Below, piece after piece: positions 58,145 to 64,000 of a stretch of 64,000 nt of DNA. This stretch comes from Hallerella sp963660435 (GTDB lineage: Bacteria; Fibrobacterota; Fibrobacteria; Fibrobacterales; Fibrobacteraceae), in the NCBI GenBank assembly GCA_963660435.1, contig CAVKYI010000001.1, positions 124,001 through 188,000 of the forward strand, in the 5' to 3' direction. Every line of letters starts with the position of its first letter. The stretch's first letter is position 1. Made by a program: the position numbers and the translations under genes. The notes under the pieces were generated by a model, which saw nothing but the letters and a program-made list of their open reading frames with translations, searched no databases and was not told the DNA's origin.

Positions 58145-58864
58145 ATGGAAAGCGAAAAACGCGTCTTGGTGACCGGAGCGAGCGGAGGAATCGGGCTCGC
58201 TATCGTTCGGAACCTGTTGGAAACCGGCTATCTTGTCGTTGCGCATTGCAATCGCCATGCGGAATCGCTGAAACCGCTAGAAGAACGGTTCGCGGGCCGC
58301 TTGAGCCTTGTGCGATTCGATGTGAGCGATCGGGACGCTTGCAAGGAAACGATCGAAGAGGACATCGAGGAAAATGGCGTCTATTATGGAGTTGTCCTTT
58401 CTTCGGGAATCTGTCGCGATGCGGCGTTTCCGGCAATGTCCGATGATTACTGGGACCGGGTGATGGAAGTGAACCTAGACAGCTTTTACAATGTGCTGAA
58501 GCCGATAGTCATGCCGATGTGTCGCAAGCGCCAAGGACGCATCGTGACGATTTCTTCGGTTTCGGGAGTTATCGGAAACCGCGGACAGGTCAATTACAGC
58601 GCAAGCAAGGCCGGTCTTATCGGAGCGACCAAGGCTCTCGCCACGGAACTCGCCAGTCGAAACATTACGGTGAACAGCATCGCTCCCGGCGTAATCGAAA
58701 CGGAAATGATTCGGAACGCCCCGTTAGACATAATCTTGCCGTCGATACCGATGCGCCGAGTCGGAAAGCCCGAAGAAGTCGCGGCTACCGTCGCTTTTCT
58801 GCTTTCGGACGGAGCCGCCTACATCACCCGCCAGGTTATTTCTGTCAATGGAGGTCTTGCGTGA
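58145..58864 (+). CDS. apeQ: 3-oxoacyl-ACP reductase, FabG-type (ApeQ-like)
   Basis: A 239-residue short-chain dehydrogenase: NADP loop VTGASGGIGLAIVRNL, NAG-position motif SSGICRDA, catalytic serine in ISSVSGVIGNRG, and Y-x-x-x-K in NYSASKAGLIGATKALA. It reduces the 3-keto group after each condensation. The stop overlaps the GTG start of the next ketosynthase (GTGA). Confidence 0.93.
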   Translation: MESEKRVLVTGASGGIGLAIVRNLLETGYLVVAHCNRHAESLKPLEERFAGRLSLVRFDVSDRDACKETIEEDIEENGVYYGVVLSSGICRDAAFPAMSDDYWDRVMEVNLDSFYNVLKPIVMPMCRKRQGRIVTISSVSGVIGNRGQVNYSASKAGLIGATKALATELASRNITVNSIAPGVIETEMIRNAPLDIILPSIPMRRVGKPEEVAATVAFLLSDGAAYITRQVISVNGGLA

Positions 58865-60087
58865 AGCGTCGCGTCGTCGTAACGGGAGGTTCGTGCATTT
58901 CTTCGCTCGGAATGGAAACGGAGGAAATATTTTCCAATTTGCACTTGCTAAGAAATCGCATCGTGCGGATGGAAGATTGGGAAAAGTTCTCGCAAATGAA
59001 CACGAGGCTTGCAGGACCTATCGCGTATCCGCTTCCGGAATATCCGCGGAAAAAGGCTCGGGGCATGGGACGCGTTGCGCATTTGGCGCTTGCTTCCGCG
59101 GAAAAGGCTCTCGCCCTTGCCGGAATTGACCAGAACGATCCGATCTTGAAATCGGGAAGGGTCGGGGTCGCCTACGGCTCTTCGAGCGGCAGTTTTGACG
59201 CTCTGATCGATTTCGTCTCGATGCTTCAAGACAGCCATTCTAACGGCATCACGGCGACTTCCTATATCCGTTCGATGCCGCAGACATGCGCGGTAAACAT
59301 CAGCGTCTTGCTCGGGCTGACAGGACGCCTGATCACGACGAATACGGCCTGCACGGCAGGCAGTCTTTCCATCGGCTATGCGTTTGAAGCGATACAGAAC
59401 GGGGCGCAGGACATGATGCTTGCCGGTGGCGCGGAAGAGCTCAATCCGACGGAATCCGCCGTGTTCGACACGCTTTTCGCGACAAGCGTCAAGAACGATA
59501 CGCCGGAGCTTACCCCGGCATCCTATGACCGAGACAGGGACGGACTTGTCATTGGCGAAGGCGCGGGAACGCTTGTCCTGGAAGAACTGGAACATGCAAG
59601 GGCGCGCGGAGCGAAAATCTACGCGGAACTGGTCGGGTTTGGGACGAATACGGACGGCGACCACATCACGCAGCCGAAAAAGGAAACGATGCAGCTGGCG
59701 CTCGAAATGGCGATGCGAAACGCGGGCGTTTCTCCGGAACAGATAGGCTATGTAAATGGGCATGGAACGGCGACAAGGCGAGGAGATGTCGCCGAGACGA
59801 TTGCGACATATCGAGCCCTAGGAAATCGGGCAGTCCCCATCAGCAGCCTGAAAAGCTATATCGGCCATACGCTCGGAGCGTGCGGCGCCATCGAAGCGTG
59901 GCTTTCCATCCAGATGATGAACCGGAAATGGTTCTCGCCGAATCTCAACCTGAAAAATGTCGATCCGGAATGCGCTCCGCTTGACTACATTACGGGAAGC
60001 GGTCGCGAAATGGACATCGAATACCTGATGTCGAACAATTTCGCTTTTGGCGGAATCAACACGTCGCTGATTTTCAGGAAGGCCTAG
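58861..60087 (+). CDS. apeR: Beta-ketoacyl-ACP synthase II, FabF-type (ApeR-like)
   Basis: A 408-residue ketosynthase with Cys164 (TTNTACTAGSLS), His301 (NGHGTATRRGD) and His336 (SYIGHTLGACGA), all active-site residues present. GTG 58861 begins KRRVVVTGGSCISSLG, the usual FabF N terminus; the frame stays open upstream inside apeQ but without homology. It ends the plus-strand operon and overlaps the convergent acyltransferase gene by 14 bases. Confidence 0.92.
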   Translation: MKRRVVVTGGSCISSLGMETEEIFSNLHLLRNRIVRMEDWEKFSQMNTRLAGPIAYPLPEYPRKKARGMGRVAHLALASAEKALALAGIDQNDPILKSGRVGVAYGSSSGSFDALIDFVSMLQDSHSNGITATSYIRSMPQTCAVNISVLLGLTGRLITTNTACTAGSLSIGYAFEAIQNGAQDMMLAGGAEELNPTESAVFDTLFATSVKNDTPELTPASYDRDRDGLVIGEGAGTLVLEELEHARARGAKIYAELVGFGTNTDGDHITQPKKETMQLALEMAMRNAGVSPEQIGYVNGHGTATRRGDVAETIATYRALGNRAVPISSLKSYIGHTLGACGAIEAWLSIQMMNRKWFSPNLNLKNVDPECAPLDYITGSGREMDIEYLMSNNFAFGGINTSLIFRKA

Positions 60088-60883
60088 AAAGCGGATTTTC
60101 CGGATCCCGGTCTCGGCAGCTTTCCAGGGTCTCCCGCATCTCCTCGGTGAGGTAGATGACCGCCGCGGAAGGGGGAAACTCTTCGAATTTCCGGACGGGA
60201 ATCGGATTCAGGACCTTGATACGGTAATGGTAGCGCTCCGTCGGATGCGTAGAAAGAAAAGCGTCATGCTTTCGAATCCCGATTTTCTCGTTTCCTCCGA
60301 TGTATATCGGTAGAACGTCGCATCTTGCGTGAAGCGCGAAGCGGGCCGCGCCTTTTTTAAAATCCATCAGATTGCCGGGAATCGTTCGAGTGCCTTCGGG
60401 AAAGACGATGAGCGGATTTCCCGAATGGATGTTCTTCGTGGATTTTTCGAGCTGCTCGCGGAACGGAAGAGAATTGGGAATGTAGAGTGCGCGCACGATT
60501 TTTCTGACAAAGGGCGTATCGGCGAGAGTTCCCTTGACGATGCAGTTCGCGTTCGGAATAATCGAAAGAAGAATGACCACGTCCAGAAACGACGGATGGT
60601 TGGCGACGATTACGCACGGAGAAATCCTGGAAAGCCTGTCGGAGTTTTCGACCTGGAGAGTGAGCACGCCGAGAACGCGCATTTCCCGGACAAAGAACTT
60701 GAAATAGACATATACGGTTTTTCGGGCAAGCCTCTGGAAACGCTTCTTGGAAAATCCCGAAAGAACGAACATCAACGGAAATCCGAGCGACGAAAAGATC
60801 AGGCTGCAGATTCCAAAGGAAAAATACGAAAAAGCCTTGGCGAAGAGGCGGTAGAAGTAGGCGAGTTTCCGAAAGACGAACAT
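60074..60883 (-). CDS. apeD: 1-acyl-glycerol-3-phosphate acyltransferase-like (ApeD-like)
   Basis: A 269-residue acyltransferase of the PlsC family: N-terminal membrane helix (about 15-45), VANHPSFLDVVILL (the HX4D motif, about 97-110), and VFPEGTRTIPGNLMDFKKGA (the second motif). In APE clusters this enzyme is taken to make or receive the lipid anchor. Last gene of the minus-strand operon lysC-methyltransferase-KS domain-acyltransferase. Confidence 0.85.
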   Translation of the reverse strand: MFVFRKLAYFYRLFAKAFSYFSFGICSLIFSSLGFPLMFVLSGFSKKRFQRLARKTVYVYFKFFVREMRVLGVLTLQVENSDRLSRISPCVIVANHPSFLDVVILLSIIPNANCIVKGTLADTPFVRKIVRALYIPNSLPFREQLEKSTKNIHSGNPLIVFPEGTRTIPGNLMDFKKGAARFALHARCDVLPIYIGGNEKIGIRKHDAFLSTHPTERYHYRIKVLNPIPVRKFEEFPPSAAVIYLTEEMRETLESCRDRDPENPLSRPS

Positions 60884-60884
60884 C

Positions 60885-61484
60885 CTAGAGATAGTGTTCT
60901 AGAAAATACAGGGCTTGTTCGGCGGCCGTTCTTTTTTCGGGAAGGGGCGAAAGTTCGAGTTCGCAGACGGAATCCGCCTGTTCCGTGGAAAGCCGCAGGG
61001 CTAGTGCGCATACCGGATTCGGGTAGGGGGAAATTTCGCGGTAGGCTTCGGGGATGCGTTCGTCGGCAAAGACAAAGATCCTTTCCGATTCCTTCCCGGA
61101 TAAAAGTGGACTTGCCGCTTCCCTCAATCCGTCTTCAAAGGATCGGTTCCCGGAAAATATCGCGCTGTAGCCCGTCATGTTGTTTTCGATGATCGAAGCG
61201 GCGGCAATCGGGGCGTTGAATACGGACAGGCTAAACTTTGCGGGAGAGACTTCGCCGGAATCCAGAATGCCGGAAGAAATTTGAAACTGTCGCTGGATTT
61301 CGCCAAATTCCGAGGCGAATGTCATCGGTGCCGGGGAAAAACCGTCGGAAACGTCGTGTACGACATAGGCCACCATTTTGGAAATGTCGCTGAGACGCCT
61401 GCGAAAAAGCATCGGGACAAACGACAGCCTGGGCATGTTCTTTTCATCGGTCCAGGCGGAATATTTCTGTATGAATAGGCTCAT
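60885..61484 (-). CDS. apeC: Ketosynthase N-terminal-like domain protein (Ketoacyl-synt_2, ApeC-like)
   Basis: A 199-residue protein resembling the truncated Ketoacyl-synt_2 family, which keeps the first half of a ketosynthase fold without the catalytic cysteine. Seen: FIQKYSAWTDEK, FVPMLFRRRLSDISKMVAYVVHDV and FSLSVFNAPIAAASIIENN, which follow the order of the family. It may serve as the chain-length-factor-like partner of ApeO or ApeR. Start ATG 61484; the frame runs on upstream into the methyltransferase gene but that part is not homologous. It starts four bases before the methyltransferase stop. Confidence 0.72.
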   Translation of the reverse strand: MSLFIQKYSAWTDEKNMPRLSFVPMLFRRRLSDISKMVAYVVHDVSDGFSPAPMTFASEFGEIQRQFQISSGILDSGEVSPAKFSLSVFNAPIAAASIIENNMTGYSAIFSGNRSFEDGLREAASPLLSGKESERIFVFADERIPEAYREISPYPNPVCALALRLSTEQADSVCELELSPLPEKRTAAEQALYFLEHYL

Positions 61485-62572
61485 CTTTTTTGAAAGCGGA
61501 AAAGCGTGTAGCAGTTGATTCCCAGCTGGTGGTGAACTTCCTTCAGTTCCAGCCCTCCGTTCTCGATGGCGCTTTTCAGTTCCTCGTAGCGATACATCTT
61601 GCTGTTGCCGTTCGCGATGCACGTGAAGTAGAGCGATGTCGCTTGCAGGGAATAGGCGGCCGCTTCGAAGCGCTGTCTGTCCCAAATCGGTTCGAGTACA
61701 TAGACGTCCGCATTCGCGCTTATCGACCGGGATATCTTCCTTGTGATTTCGGTAATCTGGGAGAGCGAAAAGCAATCCAGGAACTGGCTCATCCAAACGC
61801 AATCGGCTCCATCCGGAAACTCGGTCTCCTTGTCGAGAACGTTGCAGGAAATCGTGGCTATCCGGTTTTCGAACCCCGCTCTCTTCGCGTTTTCCCGGGC
61901 GACTGCGGTTTGCCCCGGAAGATCGATGATGGAAACGTGGACGTCGGGACTATGCTTGCAGCAGGCGATGCCCCACTTTGCCGTGTTGCCTCCGATGTCG
62001 AAAAGCTCGCGGCAAGGCCTTGAAAAGACGATGGGGAGCGCTTCGGGAAATGCCAGATCCGAATAGAAATGGTCAAAGCCGAACCAGCTTTTCTTGAACT
62101 GGTCGCTTGTCCTGGAGAGGCCTTCATAGACGGTTTTCCAGTTTCCGAAATGCCTTAGTCCCTTGGGACAGCCATCTCGCACGGATTCCTGCAGATCGCT
62201 TGCGCCGACGTAGCAGACGTCGCTTGAAAAATCCATGTTTACCCGGGTCATTTCGTCGGCAAGGATGAAATATCCGATTTTCCCGAGCGTATAGGCGGGA
62301 TCTGTTTCCGGGCGATTCTTTTTTAGCTTGAGAATTCCCATTCCAAGACCCATTTCGGCGAGAACGCCTACCCCGTATTCCGAGAGGCGCAATCTGTCCG
62401 CGATTTCCCGAACGGTAATTCCCGACTTGCGGAATTGGCTGACGGTTTCCAGAACGCCTAGATCGCGCAGGGCCTTTGCCGCATGGAAGGACAGCGGGGA
62501 AAAGGCGATTTTCTGGGCTTCGAATTTTGCCTGTACGGCATCGATATCATCGTGGAAATAATTATCGAACAT
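61481..62572 (-). CDS. apeB: SAM-dependent methyltransferase of APE-type cluster (ApeB-like)
   Basis: A 363-residue O-methyltransferase-like enzyme. Helical N-terminal dimerisation part (about 1-150), SAM motif DIGGNTAKWGIACCKH (about 190), IIDLPGQTAVARENAKRAGF and the active loop CVWMSQFLDCFS. It probably methylates the aryl head group. ATG 62572 has an AGGA site; a TTG at 62662 inside lysC is rejected. Lies 31 bases after lysC. Confidence 0.85.
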   Translation of the reverse strand: MFDNYFHDDIDAVQAKFEAQKIAFSPLSFHAAKALRDLGVLETVSQFRKSGITVREIADRLRLSEYGVGVLAEMGLGMGILKLKKNRPETDPAYTLGKIGYFILADEMTRVNMDFSSDVCYVGASDLQESVRDGCPKGLRHFGNWKTVYEGLSRTSDQFKKSWFGFDHFYSDLAFPEALPIVFSRPCRELFDIGGNTAKWGIACCKHSPDVHVSIIDLPGQTAVARENAKRAGFENRIATISCNVLDKETEFPDGADCVWMSQFLDCFSLSQITEITRKISRSISANADVYVLEPIWDRQRFEAAAYSLQATSLYFTCIANGNSKMYRYEELKSAIENGGLELKEVHHQLGINCYTLFRFQKR

Positions 62573-62603
62573 GAATTCCTCGAATTTCGGGTAGGAATCC
62601 GTC

Positions 62604-63926
62604 TTACCGGATGAAGGCGGAATAGATTGCCCGAATTGCGTTTTCCATGTTCTCTTCGTCAACGCCTACCAGGATGTTTATCTGCGAGGATCCCTGGTCG
62701 ATGATGCGAATGTTGATTTCCTTTTCCGCCAAGGCGGTGAAAAGCCGTGCCGCGATGCCGACCTTGTTCGTCATGCCGTGACCGACCGTCGCGACAAGGC
62801 TTATCCCCGGAAAGACCTTGACCCGGTCCGGGTGCATCTGCAGAAGGATGTCTTCCATGACGGCATCCTGGACCGCTTCGAGCGACTTGGTATCGACGAC
62901 AATGCTCATGGAATCGATTCCGCTCGGGTTGAGTTCGTAGGAAAGTCCTTCGCTTTCGAGGATGGCGAGTACGCGGCGACCAAAACCGATTTCCTTGTTC
63001 ATCATGCTCTTTTCGATGTAGATCATCGAGAAGCCTTTGCGTCCGGCGATTCCCGTGATAGGGCATTCCGTCTTGTCGGGCGTCGGACCGATGATCGTTC
63101 CCGAGTCTTCGGGACGGTTCGTGTTGCGGATGTTGATGGGAATGTTCTTGGCTCGGCACGGGGCGATGGATTCGTCGTGCAGGACGCTTGCGCCGGAGTA
63201 GGAAAGTTCGCGGATTTCCCGATAGCTGACATAGCCGATTGGTTTCGGGTCCTGGACGATGCGCGGATCCGTCATCAGCATTCCGGAAACGTCGGTCCAG
63301 TTTTCATAGACAATCGCGTTGATGCCGTTGGCGAGAACCGCTCCCGAGATGTCCGATCCTCCACGGGAGAACGTCTTGACCTGCCTGTGCGGGCCTTCGC
63401 CGTAGAATCCCGGGACAACAAAGAGCTGATTTTCGTCGGAAAGCGTCTGGGCGATCTTTTCGTAGCTTTGCGGCGTGATGCGGTAGCGTTCGTCGAAGGC
63501 GATAAGTTCATAGGAATCGACGAATTTCGCTCCGAGGTATTCCGCCATCAGGCGTGCGCAGAGAAATTCTCCGCGGGAAACCAGAAAGTCGATTGTGATC
63601 GTTCCGTCGTTTTCCTTGAGACGCGCTTCGAGATCCGCCAGGTCGTCGCCGATTTTCGTGGCTAGATCCAGGTCCCTTGCGATGTCGAGGTAGCGGTCGC
63701 GAATCATGTTCCACGGAGTCGAAAAATCCAATCCCTTGGACGCGAGATCGTAAGTCGTGTAGAGCAAATCGGTCAGCTTCGTTTCTTTCGGATGGCGCTT
63801 TCCCGGAGCGGAAACGACGACTACTTTTCGGCGGGGATCCGCTTCGACGATTGCCTTGACCTTTTGAAATTGCTTCGCTTCGGCTACGGAACTCCCGCCA
63901 AATTTGCAAACAATGCGATCTGCCAT
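62604..63926 (-). CDS. lysC: Aspartate kinase
   Basis: LysC, 440 residues, phosphorylates aspartate, the first step to lysine, threonine and methionine. Seen: IVCKFGGSSVAEAKQF, FLVSRGEFLCARLMAEYLGA, GRKGFSMIYIEKSMM region and two C-terminal ACT domains (about 300-440, with VATVGHGMTNKVGIAARLF), used for feedback control. ATG 63926 has AAGGA upstream; a TATTTTTT box is at 63963-63970. The first gene of the minus-strand operon that continues into apeB, apeC and apeD, with no terminator between. Confidence 0.96.
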   Translation of the reverse strand: MADRIVCKFGGSSVAEAKQFQKVKAIVEADPRRKVVVVSAPGKRHPKETKLTDLLYTTYDLASKGLDFSTPWNMIRDRYLDIARDLDLATKIGDDLADLEARLKENDGTITIDFLVSRGEFLCARLMAEYLGAKFVDSYELIAFDERYRITPQSYEKIAQTLSDENQLFVVPGFYGEGPHRQVKTFSRGGSDISGAVLANGINAIVYENWTDVSGMLMTDPRIVQDPKPIGYVSYREIRELSYSGASVLHDESIAPCRAKNIPINIRNTNRPEDSGTIIGPTPDKTECPITGIAGRKGFSMIYIEKSMMNKEIGFGRRVLAILESEGLSYELNPSGIDSMSIVVDTKSLEAVQDAVMEDILLQMHPDRVKVFPGISLVATVGHGMTNKVGIAARLFTALAEKEINIRIIDQGSSQINILVGVDEENMENAIRAIYSAFIR

Positions 63927-64000
63927 TGGAATATCCTTTTTGTAAAAAAAAGAAGTTTCTGTAAAAAATAGCAATCATTGGTGGATTTTTTGGCGCGAAA

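Noticed and set aside
62573..62662. TTG start of the methyltransferase inside lysC
   Set aside because: ATG 62572 has a good AGGA site and matches the usual family start.
1..64000. tRNA, rRNA, CRISPR arrays, prophage or transposase genes
   Set aside because: I looked for cloverleaf arms with a T-loop signature, regularly spaced repeats and integrase or transposase motifs in the gaps and found none.

Overview
The window looks like a chromosomal segment of a Fibrobacter-type bacterium. Two proteins carry the FISUMP domain (Fibrobacter succinogenes major paralogous domain: 27240-27761, 33363-34460). A cellulase lipoprotein has the serine-rich linker common in Fibrobacter (13140-15029). Outer-membrane proteins are abundant, so the cell is Gram-negative. 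I see no tRNA, rRNA, CRISPR array, prophage or transposase gene. Coding density is high and no gene-free stretch exceeds 300 bases.

Layout. 1-5359: end of mrp, a DUF971 gene, a short primary-type sigma factor and two TPR envelope proteins. 5376-7279: a restriction-modification remnant (PD-(D/E)XK fragment and beta-class DNA methyltransferase) split by a 163-bp inverted-repeat element, then a small gene behind a perfect palindrome. 7284-13080: prmC/prfA, a NERD membrane protein, a FadL-type porin, tcdA and a GNAT acetyltransferase. 13140-15029: GH5 cellulase. 15191-20533: phosphate regulon (porin-pstC-pstA-pstB-phoU, divergent from pstS). 20617-24352: azlCD, tag, a MATE pump and an exonuclease III. 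24362-29226: a YidE/AspT-type transporter, a LysR regulator, a FISUMP lipoprotein and a split ThrE exporter, apparently tied together by shared palindromes. 29338-36252: flavodoxin-cystatin lipoprotein, MFS pump, dapB, hemB, FISUMP, serC, degenerate HD protein. 36375-43169: a catalytically degenerate GH57-like protein, a membrane coiled-coil protein and a lytic transglycosylase, then TolC-like, MlaC-like, membrane protein and pseudouridine synthase genes. 43242-48041: HU, dus, aqpZ, lysA, a CBM48 protein with a histone-like tail, rpe. 48076-62572: an almost complete aryl-polyene (APE) type pigment/lipid cluster, two convergent operons, the reverse one beginning with lysC.

How genes work together. 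The APE cluster supplies two carrier proteins, an activating ligase fused to a membrane domain and a dehydratase, chain-extending ketosynthases, a ketoreductase, a dehydratase, acyltransferases, a glycosyltransferase, a thioesterase, a methyltransferase, and export parts (LolA-like carrier, MMPL exporter, DUF3261 lipoprotein). This would build a polyene lipid and place it in the outer membrane. lysC, dapB and lysA are scattered parts of lysine/diaminopimelate synthesis.

Main pattern found by reading. At least eleven genes have a TAnnTTTG-like box ending only 4-6 bases before the start codon. This resembles the Bacteroidetes -7 element and predicts leaderless mRNAs. The window's own sigma factor is short, like the Bacteroidetes primary sigma factor. 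Coordinates and start choices are read by hand; family names are from recognition of motifs, not from searches.
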